Positions 8,213-20,767 of a stretch of 64,000 nucleotides of DNA are shown piece by piece. Under the pieces are notes generated by a model. That model was not told where the DNA came from. It saw only the letters and a list, made by a program, of their open reading frames with translations, and did not search any database. A program made the position numbers and the translations under genes. Numbering within the stretch: the first letter of the stretch is position 1; each line of letters opens with the position of its first letter. Source of the stretch: Symsagittifera roscoffensis (taxonomy: Eukaryota; Xenacoelomorpha; Acoela; Convolutidae); NCBI RefSeq assembly GCF_963678635.1, contig NC_087071.1:26273378-26337377 (forward strand), written 5' to 3'.

Positions 8213-9769
8213 GATCTCATCCACGACATCTTCCCCCACGAATTCTTCCCCGACGACTAACAGGTAAGTATGAATTATACATATTACTAACTAATTAAAA
8301 TATTAGAAACTCACCATTCTTTATCCATGTTTTCTTTAGAATTTTAGCCTTCATCCAACGATCATCTGAAAAATTCACAAAAGAAAAATAAAAAATAGCA
8401 AACTTCTTCAAAACTGTTTAAAACCCTATTAAATTTTTGCACCAACAATTAAATAAATATAATACCAATGCAGTAATTTAATTTATAAATTTTTCCCCCA
8501 CAGGCAGTAAATCTAAAAATGATGAAAATTTGTAACTTAATTTTCCCCAACAACTAGCAGTAAAATTAAAATTTCTATGTAATAAATTGATAAAACGAAA
8601 ATGCAGTACTAACCTTTTGATATTTCCATTCATTCGCACAAACATTCTATCCACACTCGCACAGCTCGCCCACGAAGAATTGTTTAAAATAATGAATTTC
8701 AGTTTCAAGCTTTCACACTCGATAACTCTAACACAAGATAACACGTTTCAAACTTTCCTTTAACCCGGTTGGAAAGGAATTATACACTAAACAACACTAA
8801 CCAACGCAGCTTACTAAACACCACAAATCATAGAATAACAGCATGACTAAGAAAAGGAAACCAACGGTACCCAAACCGGATTAACCCAGTTTAAAACTGG
8901 ATAATTTATTCTTTTGAAGACTATTATAAAGTCTAAGAAAGAAATAATAAAACACAAAAAAGTCGAAAGACAAACCCATACCACAAACAATTTGATTTTT
9001 GAAAAAAGGACACAACCAACAAGACATAAGAAAAATCACAACAAACCCAACATAAAACGTTGTCACATAACAGGACCTCTCACAAAAACCGCATGCAATC
9101 ATACTCCCACTCCTGGCTTAACCCACCAGGAAGGACGCCCTGAGCATGCTCTATAGCCGGCCTAACCCACCGCGCTATATCCACGCTTTGTGACCACACT
9201 CCTATTTTTAATAAGAGCTACTCAAGGGTGAGTAACTCTTCAAAATAACTGAACTAAAACAAAAAGCTTTTGTGAAAACAACTAACCAAAATCATAATTA
9301 AAAAACATTAAACTAATAAAAGTTTTATAAAATGTAAATTATATTATGCAATATATAGATCAGCATACAACACCAAAGACGAACATCCAAAGACAAAATG
9401 AACCCACTACACTCGAAAAAGAATGGCCAACCACAATCAATATGCCGCCCACAATCACAACTCAAAGGATTTAGAGTACGACTTGACTTCGCAGAAAAGG
9501 ACTTCATTGAACTAGAACAATGACCACCTCGATGTTCAAGTATACGTACAGATCCGAGTAACCAGGCATCCCCTCCACACACAATCTCCACGCCATTCCC
9601 AGACAGGGTCAAACACAAAGAAGTTCTCACCAATGAAACAGAAAAACCTGACATAGCCAACCATTCTGAAATCAGATTTGAGTTTGTTGCGAAAACCCAG
9701 TCGTTGTCTTGAAGAAGACACAACGATTGAATCTGGGACTTCTCTAATAAGAAAACCCAGAAGAAATAA
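8213..9769. other. Non-coding tail of the retroelement
   Basis: No convincing ORF. The + strand stays poor in G, including an ORF-free stretch with many stop codons. Near 8870-8900 AAACCGGATTAACCC is followed by CAGTTTAAAACTGG, a small palindrome. At 9110-9175 there are short GC-containing palindromic words (GAGCATGCTC, AGCCGGCC). Part of this may already be LTR. Confidence 0.4.
8264..8503 (+). other. Candidate intron in the 3' region of the retroelement
   Basis: A consensus donor, CAG|GTAAGTATG, lies at 8261-8272, 50 bases after the last ORF. A pyrimidine-rich acceptor, TTTTTCCCCCACAG|G, ends at 8503. The 240 bases between are AT-rich. The pairing is inferred from motif quality only. A 3'-UTR intron, or a splice event joining an upstream leader to this region, would both fit. 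Confidence 0.35.
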
Positions 9770-10262
9770 GATGTTCGCCAAATACCAACGTCCATCATCC
9801 ATCCTTTGAATTGCAGAAAGACTATTCTAAAAAACTCTGTAAAACCCGGATGGGTGGAACCTGATCTAAACTACATTTTATGATTGGATAAATTAGATAT
9901 TTTACCACTGTAAAGTATTTAATATTAACCAATCATGATCCATCTAACTAACAACCCACTTATTTGTAAGTGCTGAAATTACTTGTAATTTCTGCACCAG
10001 AGAGATTTGAATTTAACTTAGAAATTAGTTGCCTCTCCAAGAGAACTTCAGCAGCCGCAATAAACCAGTATACCCTAGATCTATTGAGCCTAGCAGAGAC
10101 TAGTTAAACAACCTGAGACTAGATAGTATAAGAGTAAGATTAGGATCGGTATTAGACTAAGAAGTTGCACGAATCTATCCGGCCGAAAATAAGATAGCGT
10201 GACGAGCAGACGGTGTACCCTATCCGAAATTACTCTAAGAGTTATACACTTCGGTCATAACT
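9770..10262 (+). repeat. Probable 3' LTR of the retroelement (borders tentative)
   Basis: A purine-rich run (AGAAGAAATAAGA) at about 9758-9770 could be the polypurine tract, directly followed by TG, the usual first bases of an LTR. An AATAAA signal lies at about 10059 (GCAATAAACC), and the candidate end, ...GGTCATAACTCA near 10262, finishes in CA. The loss of strand bias after this point agrees. Without the 5' LTR in the window the borders cannot be verified; a later start at the TG near 9838 is an alternative. Confidence 0.3.
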
Positions 10263-11518
10263 CAATTCATAAAGATTCATTTTGATGAAAAATCAGTAGA
10301 AAATTTTAGAGCGAAATGGAAATTATTTTTGACTTTTTTCCAGTTAAATTTTCCCTCCCGCAATATAAAGACAGAAGATATTGCAGCTGCTGAAATGTAA
10401 AACGGACTTATTAGCAATAAGTCGCAATTTGTTGTGCTTTTTGTGGTGACCGTATCTTTAGCAAAAAAATAGCATAAATTTTTTAAAGTTTTTGAAACGA
10501 TGTTCAATTGCATACTAGCCAATCAGATTTTATTATACAAATACTACATACAACATTCGGGCTATCGATATCATCATTTTATTCAGCAAATTTGGTTGTT
10601 CAGCTCATTTCAGTTTTTTGTTCAGAAAGTTACGAACTAGACAAATTAGTCATACTCATCTGCCTTTAAATGGCCGTGCGGAAATATTCATCACGTTCTT
10701 TAGAAACCACGATTAATGTATTGTTCTTCCAGAATTGCAATGTTTTATACAGCTTCCTTTCTGACCTTGATATAACACCTAAACCAAGCGTTAACGGAAG
10801 TAAGTAATTGTCACTTCAATCAAACTATACTTGTCTGGATCAACTGTGCAATCACAGTCTCCTTCTGATCGACCGGAGATCGCTCAAAGGTTCCTAATGC
10901 AAATCCCAATACGAAAATCAGAGTGATGGAATTGACCTCAAATTTTGCAGATTGAGTCAGCTTTTTTCATCTTTTATGAAAAATTTCACATTACGTCACT
11001 AATTACCTTCATTTTTAACTACATTTTGTTCAATTTTGACGACAGCTAGCCATTTTGTGCATTTAGATACAAAGTTAGATCAACAAATATAATGTTTGCT
11101 TTCCTTGAAGTAAAATTCGTTAAAAAAATTTGGCCAATCGAGTCATTGGGGGAAAACTACTCAATGATTTGTTTAACCTAAATTAGTTGTTGAAGTTTTT
11201 CTGACACTGTAATTTAAAAAAAAATTATTCAGCAAACACCAAAAATTGGCATAACAAGAAGCACCTATTTGAAACAGAAGATGAACATACTTGAAGTGGG
11301 GAACATTTTCTTCATTTGAAACACTGTTTGTTTGCGTCGATCACAGTAGTACACACACATATATCCCATCAATCTTGTCGAAATATAAGAAGTTTGGTTC
11401 AAGTTCGATTGGTCAACAACTATTTATCTGTTACAATTTGGAGAAATTGCGAGTAGTTTTTGAAGCAAGCCCGCATTGGCGTTCTATGAGAAAAAAAATC
11501 AATTATAATTGAGTTTCC
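10263..11518. other. AT-rich DNA, nothing recognised
   Basis: Short ORFs only, none with recognisable features; no tandem repeats noticed. Confidence 0.5.
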
Positions 11519-11669
11519 TTGTCAGTGTCCAGAAAAGTGAAAAGAAATCAATTATAATCAATTAAAAATTGATTATTATAAGATGACTGTTTTTCGAGGC
11601 AAAAAAATCCTTTTTTCATCCATTATAATTGATTTATTTTTATTTTTGTGGACACTGACACTGACAATA
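11519..11669. repeat. Small palindromic element with GTCAGTGTCCA ends
   Basis: TTGTCAGTGTCCA at 11519 is mirrored by TGGACACTGACACTGACAA ending near 11669. Between them are several AATCAATTATAAT-type palindromic words. It looks like a miniature inverted-repeat element. A neighbouring stretch to about 12110 repeats the ATTATAAT theme (CCATTATAATGG-like words). Confidence 0.5.
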
Positions 11670-14600
11670 TTCGATTTTTTTCCATTTTACTGAGATGCGA
11701 ATTCAGCGCACATTTACCCTTTTCTACGTTTTAAATTAAAGCTCAACGGAATTTTTTTTGCAGTTTGAGTTTAGGTTCTGAAATGGATTAGGCCAGGCCA
11801 TATACTCGCTTTGCAAAGTTTCCGCATCACTCAATTGATGAATGCTGAAATTCTTGCAAAATTTTGCACGACGCGCGAAACAAAAATAAAGTGGAAAAAA
11901 TCCATTTTAATGTGATTTCCTACTTATTATAAAATCCATTATAATGGATTAAAAATGAATTGTAATACATTTTGTTTTGGCGAGAAAAAAAAGGATTTAA
12001 ATCCCTATTTTAGTCCAATTTTTTTGTCTGAACGTACCATGGGAATCGATTATATTTACAACATTATAGACCACGAAAATGCATTATAATCGATTTATTT
12101 TCACTTTTTTTAAATACGGGAGTCTTAAGTTTTTCTGTTATGCGCCACATTTTAGTAACATTTCTCTGCCTTCTAAAACAAAAGCAGCTAGCGCACTTTT
12201 ATTTAAAAAAAAAACATTTCTTCCACAATCTGCAAAAAAAAAATTTCGCAAAAGACTGGACATTTTTTTGAGGTCTTTATTGTAAGAAATTGTTGTTCGA
12301 GGATAGTTTGTAATAAATGGTTTTTAGGGATTTTTCGTTCAGATGATTCTCTAAGGAGGACTAAAAAATGAATGGGAACAGAAAAACTTTTGAGATTTAA
12401 AGCGAGCAAGCTTTTTTTGTACGTCAAACCGTGACGTGACATCTAGTCGTTAGCAATTCTTGGTAGAAAGCAGAAAACCAGATTGCTTCATATTTTTAAA
12501 AAATAGTATTTCAAGGTGCGCTAGATCGGCATACAAATTGGTGCGTGCAGAGACCAATCCAGAGACCAGTTTCTGAACAAAAAACAATTTGGCGGAACGA
12601 TCCAAAAAATGAAAAAAAAAAGCAAGAAAAATAAAAAGAGCGTCCTTGTTTGGGTGTCCGCGTACAGCTCACGAAGTATCAATTTTCATCTCGTAATGTT
12701 TAATTGAGTGTATTTCAAAAATCTCAAACAAAACACAACATAAAAAATGGTTGTTTTGTCGAAGTCTATTTCTGGGATTGTTTATAAGACCTTCACTGGA
12801 GAATTTTTAAGGTGCAATTTTTGGTAAAACTGAAGGGCTCCGAAGCTTATCACCCCGCGTATTTTCACCCCCTTTTGCTTAACCCCTCTAAAATAGCCCT
12901 TGAGTTAGATAACCCTTCTACAATTTTAACCATTTTTAAAACCAGTTGTTATAATTAAAGTCAAACTTACTTGAAAGGAATTGGGAATCAAAGCGTAAGT
13001 AAACATCTGAGCTTTAATTGTGAAAAAACTTGCAAGCTGCTAAATGCGGTGTAGATTTGAACATAAATGACCTTGACTTTGTATTGAACATGAAAACTAA
13101 TCCGATAAATCATTAGATTTCTCCAAAGTTGAACTTGTTGCTAATAACAGATTAATTTGCTGAATATAAATGAAATATGGAATGAAAACTGATGCGACAA
13201 AACTTTGATCGATATAATGTCAGTTTTCTTTCGAATGCCGATTATTTAACATAATATAATATGAAAAATTACGGTAAGGTTGGGTTTTCTTACCGAGTTC
13301 GGAGCCACAGTGGGAAAGCGCAAAAAACACAAAAACCGGTGTTCCCCCTATTTTCTAAATTCTGATAAAAAAACTGTAAAGTTTAACACAGAGACGAAGC
13401 GGAGCTTCACCCAGCATCCAATAGCACGCAAACATAGCTTGCAAGCCAGCAGACAAAAATTAAAAGAAAATCACTTACTCATAAAAATGAAAAAAAAATC
13501 GAAAAAAAAAACAATTACAACAAGATTAGCCGGTTACAGTAACACAGAATGATGCGACCATAGTCTCACAAAAAATACAACAAAAAGTTTTTTTTTCCAA
13601 ATTAGTGTCGTTTCTCGTGTGATGAAAGGATCGAAACACAACAACTAGAGCTTAAGCATAATCGACAGTCACACTAAAATTACAAATTTAACAGAAAATT
13701 TTTTTAGAAAAATGACTAGAAAAAAAAACAAATAGTTTCAGAAACTTTGCAGAAAATTTTTGAATTTTGAAATTTTTTGTTCCTAAAATGGCGCTAAAAT
13801 TCTAATTTTGAGTAAAACTAAGATTGATTATCGCCATTACGTGATTTGAACCAATTTAGTTTTTATATAATAGTTATTTAAAACTTATCTAAATTTTGAA
13901 ACCATCTAAAATTGGTCATTTTTTTTGAATTGTCGCCATACAACGCAATGTCTAAGGAGTTTGCCAGCCCCTAGTCTCACCCTCACGTGCCATCAAAGGA
14001 GCAATTGTGCCGGGAATAAATTGCTAGAAACAGCTTTTTTCAATTGCGAGTCGAGCCAATGCATTTTTTACGTCTCAGGGAGACTGCAAGGAGACGTCTT
14101 TTCTTTAAAAAAAACTTACAAAAACCATTTAACAATTTAAATTTTAAAATTATACAAAGAACAACTGAACAAACGTTTAGCTCTAGTTCACCATAGCGCA
14201 AAATGCTAATCAGTTTTCACTTGGTAAACCTGCATAATGTTTCGTCTCAGACTCGGTACTTTTCTTTTTGGTAAATTGGTGCCCGCTCGAGGCGTAGAGG
14301 AAATTAAATTTTCGAAGGTAGGCGTCTTATTGCCAGTTTGCAATTACTTTCGAAATACTGGGGTATGAACCACTAAAGCCCAAATGTATGCCATAATGCC
14401 AGAGCATTTGTTGTTCTTACCAAACTAGCTGTTGCCGCATCTCTTTGTTGCATTGTGAAGAAGTAGAAAGCATTTTACGATGCGGGACGATAATTTTTGT
14501 AATTAGATTTAAAATACAGGCAGAGCTCGTTAACTTTTGCACTTTTTTCCGACTCTTTAATGGTGCGATTGGATAGTATTTGAATTTTCTCGACTATTTT

Positions 14601-16324
14601 ATCGTACGACTTTCTTGATTCTTATTTGTTTTCGAAAATCAGTGTGGGTAACAGTTTAAGTGCTAAAGCAAACTCGTGGTTTCTTTCGTACTCCGACTTA
14701 CGCATCTTTTGTAATATAATTTCGAGAAAGATAATAAACATTCAGACAGCTTGGACCAGTGAATTTTGTTCCACTCGCTCGAAGAGCGGCCTGCTCGACA
14801 TCCAGCAAACATTTTTCAGGTCTAAGGTGGGCTTTAAGTTGTTTTTGGCTTCTAGGAAACAGTGGTATGTTTTTTCGGTTTTCTTTTGGTAAGAAGGCAT
14901 ATATGAAAGTGGGGTGATTATTGGCAGACTAACATGAATAGAATAAAATTAACAAAACTTTTTAGGAGTAAATTTGAAGTTCCGCAAGCCAACCAAAAAG
15001 TTGAGTTCTTGGACTTACGTAGCATTTTTCGGTTGCCGAATAAAAAAAAATTCGTGATCGTTTTGTCGAAAGTCAAATTTTACAAAGTTCTTAAATAGCT
15101 CTGGTATTTCGAAACTTTATGTTGGTGGGGAGACTGAATAAACCTGTTCTCGTTACTTGCGCATGTTTACTGCAGTTCGCACCAAATTTTCTTTAGTTGG
15201 TACGGCTAATTGTGTGGCAAGATTGTATGTTAGGGTCTCAATTGCTCTGGCGACTGCAACAATTTGGGTATTACTCTTGCTGAGGTCCTTGATGTTTTTG
15301 AAAACTAGTGGAGCATCAGATTTTCTCGTAAATATGTCATGATTGTGCTCACCCTTGATTTCAATAAACTTTTTCCATCCATAATTGCTGCTGGTCGGCA
15401 TTCATGTGTAGTATTTTGAGCAGTTTTCAGTTTTTAGTGGCTTCGTTCCTACTTATAAGATAATACTCGTGACCTAATACCACTAGTTTTTTATTTGTCT
15501 TTGGAAGATAAAAAAACGGTAGGACACTTCAAACATTGTAGCTCATAGGTTGATAAAACTGTCGTTCAAGTGTAAGGCATTATGATTTTTTGTAAAATTT
15601 TGAAAATTTTGTTTTGTTTCTAATTAAGGCCATGTAGGTTATCTCTGTTTTAATAGAGTGAATGAGGGAATATTTTTTCAGTAGTCAAAATGAAATTTTT
15701 ATTGAAATTATAAAAGCATCAAGTGAATTAAGAGTGGCTTTTCAGGCCTCCTTTAGGAAACTTCATCGGAACACTCCTGAAGTTATGAAAGGGACTGAAT
15801 TTGAAACAAATTATCGGTACTAAACAAATTATCGGCATTATAAGGGGTTAAACTGTTGTGGGAATAGCTTGTTACGGGGCTATGAAGTAGGGTTTGTAAA
15901 ATTTGAGAGCTAAATACCGTGCTCAAAATTTTTTCCATTGACTTCAAAATGTAATCAGATAAACTCGACTTCGCCATGATAAAAGTAATCTTGTTTTTCG
16001 TGCCAGCGATGACCGTTTGCTGCAAAGTATTAAAAGAAAAATGTTCACAACCCCCTTTTAAAAAAACACACTATTCATATTGTAATCAATATCCTTATTT
16101 GCAGGTTGCGGATCAAGATCTAAAATTACGCTAATTTTTGAGATCAAGTGAAGTTCAGTTCGCAAAAAACGACCAGATTTTCAAAAAAAAATTGCCTCAA
16201 AACAGTAATTAAAAACATTATTTTTTTGCCTGCAAGCAGAAAAACTTTCTTTTTTCCTCGTAAATCCAATTAAGAACATTCACCTGCGTTAGCCTAAAAT
16301 TCAAATAACAGAATCCTTTTTTTT
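11670..16324. other. Non-coding AT-rich stretch with ATTATAAT words at its left end
   Basis: 11670-12110 carries scattered AT palindromes such as TTATAATCGATT. The remainder holds only short ORFs. The Lys-rich 90-codon ORF at 13280-13552 and an 88-codon ORF at 14626-14892 have no recognisable domains and end in A-rich DNA; I do not call them genes. Confidence 0.45.
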
Positions 16325-16573
16325 GCCTCAAAAACAGCTAACAGCATAACTTTATTCCCTCAAAAACAGCTAACAGCATAACTTATTGCCTCGAAAACAG
16401 CTAACAGTATAACTTATTCCCTCAAAAACAGCTAACAGCATAACTTATTGCCTCGAAAACAGCTAACAGTATAACTTATTCCCTCAAAAATAGCTAACAG
16501 CATAAACGATTGCCTCGAAAACAGCTAACAGCCAACTCCAACTTTTTGTGCCTCAAAAACAGCTAACAGTATG
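16325..16573. repeat. Minisatellite, 31-32 bp unit, about 8 copies
   Basis: Units share CTCAAAAACAGCTAACAG and are followed by CATAACTTATT or TATAACTTATT. Two versions alternate (TTGCCTCGAAAACAG.. and TTCCCTCAAAAACAG..), so the central copies form a 62-bp dimer repeat. The last two units have diverged spacers. GCCTCAAAA words also occur singly upstream at about 16190 and 16325. Confidence 0.9.
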
Positions 16574-16641
16574 AAAAAACTTTCCTCAAAATCATTATTC
16601 GCAAAAAATTTTTGGCCATAATTACAACACCAAGTCATAAA

Positions 16642-16742
16642 ACACCAATAAAATTTTTAAATTTAAGAAACAAAAATTATATGTTGCTTACAACACCAAT
16701 AAAGTTTTTAAATTTAAGAAACAAAAATTATATGTTGTTTGA
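16642..16742. repeat. Tandem duplication, 51-bp unit, 2 copies
   Basis: ACACCAATAAA(A/G)TTTTTAAA and the following 32 bases occur at 16642 and again at 16693, nearly identical. Confidence 0.9.
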
Positions 16743-17789
16743 ATAATGCTATGGATTCAGGTAGAAAGTTAAAAGCAGGTTGTACAACTAAGGCAGGCCT
16801 GTGGCTAGCATTATTTTGCGGCGAAGTTTCAAATTTTTTTGTTTAATGAAGTTGAAATTGTGCCCTGTGGATGGTGTTTATATACAGCAAAGATTCGTAT
16901 TATTTATTTTTTGGAGCTGCCGCAATAATTTGAATTGAAAGAAGTTTTTGAAATTTTTCATTAACTTGTTAAAAAAGAATCTTTTTAGAGTCAGTTCCAA
17001 TCTCAACAAATTAGCCTAGTATTGACATTTTTGATGGGTACAACACTTGAACCCATGAATGGAGGAGAATCACCGTCTGGACAAGGGCCATTGTGGCCAG
17101 CAGCATGCAACTTTTGGTACCTCCCTTATTTCACTCAACAGGCTACGCAAGCATCACTTAACGACTGCCTTGGCACTACCAAGACCCCAAATTACAGCAG
17201 GGATCTATCAAACACTAACATTCCTTACCCTCACATCCTTTCCCACTGTAAATTATCAAGCTTATAGTGACCGGCTTTTTAAACTTTTTAGCCAAATGGC
17301 GTGCGCCCAATCTATTTATGAAGGAGTAAAAAAAAAACCTGACATTATAACCCTAGATTGGAAACAATTTACAATTATGGACCCATTGGAACAATCTCCC
17401 CCTTATCAGACCAAATGAACAATCTCCTCTTAAAGTTGAATGGCAAACTCAAGCTGTAAGGCCTGCTTGCTCGACCAAACTCAAAACTTTTCTGAAGGCG
17501 TTTTCGGTGCCAATAAGCAATGAGCTGGTGGGAGCGCGCGAAGTTATAAAGAGTTCTCAAAAAACGCTTGTTTGTTAGGGAGAGTGGGGTTGTTTATGAA
17601 AGATTCCATATTAGTTTCGCTAACTCCAAATCTCCCTATCCTTGGAGCCGTTTATCTATCCCATCCTTGAAGCCAATCGACTACATGGAGGACGAATGGT
17701 CCCCACCGATTTCATCCATTTGCTCACTTTCAAAAATTCATTTTCAGAGTTTGTTCAGGTAGCAAACACTAATCGTTATATCTTTATTG
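16743..17789. other. Region with slightly higher GC; unassigned 119-codon ORF at 17059-17418 (+)
   Basis: From about 17030 to 17700 base composition is more even than in the surroundings. The ORF at 17059-17418 shows no domain I recognise. Competing frames are open too (81 codons at 17022-17267). The stretch could be a decayed transposon or an old gene fragment. No splice pattern or repeat supports a call. Confidence 0.25.
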
Positions 17790-18400
17790 ATCTGACCTTC
17801 GAAAATGAGGAGGAATTTTGTATTCGGGTGTTTTAGTTTTTTCTTTTACTTTTTTCCGTGCAAAATCAGGTACCACAAATAATCATCAGACTGGCTTAGA
17901 TTTGATTTTGAAGTCCTTTCGATTGTGATTCGAACGACATTACGAAGTTTCTGAAAACAGTTTTCCCTGTCTTGAATAAAAATCGGTTTGAATTTTTTGA
18001 TTTTTCGTTTATTTTCGAGTGAGTAAAGCGATCGAGTAATGATCGTTTTATGAGACAATACTTTTATTTGCACGTTTAGGCTGGAAATTATCTACATTTT
18101 TTACAGGCAAAACTAGTTTTCGATGTAAAATTGTGTGCTTTGTTGACAACAAAAGTTTTCAAAAAAAATTAAAACTATTGTGGCAAAAAAATTGAAAAAA
18201 TGGAGTTTTTTTAAATACTTTTTTTTTCAATTTTGTTTTTCATTTTTTAGCGGACGAAGGTTGTCAATTATATCAGAATCACTAGTTTTCTAGGTGTTTT
18301 TTAAACCTCAAACCGCACCCCGCGCTAAAAACGTCTTTAATGTGCAAAAAAAACTTTTTTTTTAGTTTTCACATTTTTATCAATATACCTTTTTTGCGGT
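17790..18400. repeat. Dispersed repeat, copy 1 (related copy at 35985-36430)
   Basis: The words AAATCAGGTA(C/G)C.CAAATAATCATC, GTGATTCGAAC, and ATTTTTGATTTTTCGT occur in the same order and orientation near 17868-18010 and 36048-36195, followed in both by similar A/T-rich sequence. The copies are well diverged. No TIRs or coding capacity seen. Confidence 0.6.
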
Positions 18401-19297
18401 CATCTGGAGACATAAACTATTGTTGAGAGACATTTTATAGACTGAATTAAGTACGACTGATTATTTTTTCCCGCTCTCCATTTCCCCTTTCCACTGCGTA
18501 CTTTGAGTGATCGAAAGCTTAATAAACAATGTCAGAGTATACGTTTGACCGAAATTGTTATTCAAATTTCCCTAAAAAGATGGATACCTTGAAAATACTT
18601 TGAAAAAACGTAAAAACTGAAAATTTTTCAAAGTTTAATTGTTTGGGGTGTAAGAATGTGATCAGCTTACCTGTTTGGAGGAATCAGTAGAAGTTTTCTC
18701 AATTTCGATAGGAGCTAGCGAGACAAATTTATTATTTTAGGTCTACATTCGAGCAAAGAGAGCATGTAATTTTATTATAGGGCAAACTTTTTTTTAACAA
18801 TCTGAACCTTTCTAACAAATTTTCGAAGAATCGCTAAGCGCCTTTTTGACCAAAAATAAATTTTGGAAAAATTCAAAATTCTGCGAAACTTTGAAAAAAA
18901 CATTAGAAAAACGTTCCGCTTTTCGAAAGCGGCTAGCATAACTGCCTCAGCTACTATCACTATCAAAGATGCCTAATTTTTGGGCATTCGTCCAGATCTT
19001 TGCACTACGCCCAAAAAATTGACTCAATTTGAAACATACGAGGCTGTTTTTTTTAGTTTTCAGTGATTGCGCTTGATTTTCTTTTTCGATCAAAACTTTA
19101 CTCACAAAATTGTTGAACGGTCTAACTGGAATTTCAGCGGATGTTGAAAATTTTTCAAAATCTAGCGTTTGTGGTCGTGAAAATTTTCGCTTCGATCACG
19201 CTGTTAGCGTGTAAGCTTTGGCTTCAGCAGTTGCTGAGGGAGTTTTTAGTTGCAATTATCTCTCTGTCTCCACCCGCACCGAGCGCCAGTAGTTTCT
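18401..19297. other. AT-rich DNA, nothing recognised
   Basis: Only short ORFs; none supported. Confidence 0.45.
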
Positions 19298-20146
19298 AAT
19301 CCATTATAATGGATTCCCGAGACACAAATAATCCTTTATAATCCATTAAAGATGTAAAATTCAGACCAGGAAATTGATTATTTTGCCATTATAATCGATT
19401 ACTTTTGAAAAATTGTAATCTATTATAACCCATTAAAATCGATTATAATCCATTGTTTGTGATACTGAAATGATTATTTTTTGCCAAGATAATCCATCAT
19501 AATTGATTATTTTTGAAATTTCTTTATAATATTTTGAAAACTTTTATAATCCATTAGAATCGATTGTAACACATTTTATTTTTTGAACTAAGTTCGATTA
19601 TTTTTGTAGAAATTTTGCAATTTTTGCACGAAATTTGCAAAATTTATGCTACGTTTTTCACTAAATGCCATGTCTCATCGTCACGCTCTCAAGTGTTTAT
19701 TACCTTCCATTTTTGAAGAGGGGGAGAGGAAACCACTCCCCCAAAGTCTAACAATAAATAATTAATCCCCCCCCCCCATTCAACCATAAGGGGACGAATG
19801 GCAGTTGTTGTAAGGGTGTGGAGAGGGTAAACTGGAGAGGGGGGTTCTACCATTAAAAAGCTCCCAACACTAACACCATTTACACCATGAATCGCTAATG
19901 AAGTGTTAAACTGAGAAGGAAGAATCGAAAAAAAAAGACAAAAGATACAATTTTTATGTGAAATGTAACATTTTATGAAACGTAATACGTAGCAATTGCA
20001 CTAAACAGGAAATGAGATAACTGTCAAAAAAGGCAATTTTCTTAAATAACCTCTCTCAAAAAATCTATTATAATCGATTATAATCAATTATGATGGATTA
20101 TTTTGGCATAAAAAGTACAGATTATAATCCATTTTGAATGGATTAC
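19298..20146. repeat. ATTATAAT-type palindromic element, left part (interrupted by LINE)
   Basis: Many overlapping palindromic words (CCATTATAATGG, AATCGATTATAATCC) at 19298-19570. The core at 19690-19860 is skewed, with C-runs and G-rich GGGGAGAGG stretches. Then a conserved TATGAAACGTAATACGTAGC near 19975 and more ATTATAATCGATTATAAT at 20070-20145. The same order is seen at 62180-63000. The right end resumes at 21053 after the LINE insertion. Confidence 0.7.
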
Positions 20147-20684
20147 AATGATGATGATGATTGCCTTCCGGGCGGAGGTCGGCTACTCGTCGACGAGCAC
20201 ATCTGTCTTCAGCCGAAGGAAAGAGGCCTTTAGGGTTGAGAGTAGTTGAATTTGTGGTGCAGCTGAACAGGTGGGCGGTGTTGTGGGTATGCAGCTGGCA
20301 GCCTGGACACAGATTGGAGGGGTGTTCTTGTGGGGCGGTTCTTTTTAGGTAGGGATTTGAAAAGGGGCAGTAACTGCTCCGTAGCTGCGCTAGGGTGTGC
20401 CTGCTTTCTCTAGGAAGCCCGGTCTCGTCAGGACTGATCTGAGGGGCGCCAGAACAGAAAACCTTGTTGTCGTCATGCTCGGTTAGGTAATTTTGGACCT
20501 CGTTGATGAAGAGTGTCCTGATAATCCGCGTAAAAAAATCCTCTGAGTGCCTTGGGTACTGGTCAGTAGGATCGTTGTCGTCGGAGTTTACAAGTTCATC
20601 GACATAGTGATGGTAGCTACTCTTTAGATTTTGCTTGACGAGACGGAGCGGGGTTTCGTTGAGTAGCTGGCTTCGATGTTGTTG
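20147..20684 (-). pseudogene. Jockey-like LINE ORF2, C-terminal fragment
   Basis: Reading the minus strand from 20684, the frame is open for about 180 codons. It includes ETGLPRESRHTLAQLRSSYC, then a Cys/His cluster of the type CPGCQLHTHNTAHLFSC (about 20280-20330), the CCHC-like end typical of jockey-clade RT proteins, and a tail running into (ATC)n at 20147-20160. A TAG at 20685-20687 bounds it upstream. No start codon. GC is much higher than in the flanks, marking it as foreign to this locus. Confidence 0.8.
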
Positions 20685-20767
20685 CTACATGGTTTTTTTT
20701 TTAATTTTGAAATATTCTTTTTTGTCCTTTTAAACCTTTTTAAAAATAGATTGTTAGGATCTGGACT

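Larger units (their letters stand above)
1..10262 (+). mobile_element. Ty3/gypsy-type retrovirus-like element with envelope gene (5' end outside window)
   Basis: The block reads in one direction: reverse transcriptase, RNase H, integrase-tail remnant, two small membrane ORFs, a P/S/T-rich ORF, an envelope glycoprotein, another P/S/T-rich ORF and a non-coding tail. The + strand is visibly rich in A and C and poor in G throughout, and this bias fades near 10260, where ordinary AT-rich DNA begins; I use that as the approximate 3' border. Gag, protease and the first part of RT would lie left of the window. The element looks defective: integrase core missing, and frame breaks in pol, envelope and the last ORF. 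Established knowledge: Ty3-type elements with captured env genes are errantivirus-like or endogenous retrovirus-like. Inference: this is an insertion that was once infectious or derived from such a lineage. Confidence 0.85.

Noticed and set aside
9325-9798. 157-codon minus ORF near the probable LTR
   Set aside because: Cys/Trp-rich because the opposite strand is A/C-rich; the element is coded on the other strand, and no domain is recognisable.
13280-13552. 90-codon Lys-rich ORF
   Set aside because: Its length comes from A-rich DNA; no splice or family support.
20161-20352. 63-codon plus-strand ORF
   Set aside because: It is the antisense of the LINE C-terminal fragment, whose minus frame has the Cys/His cluster.
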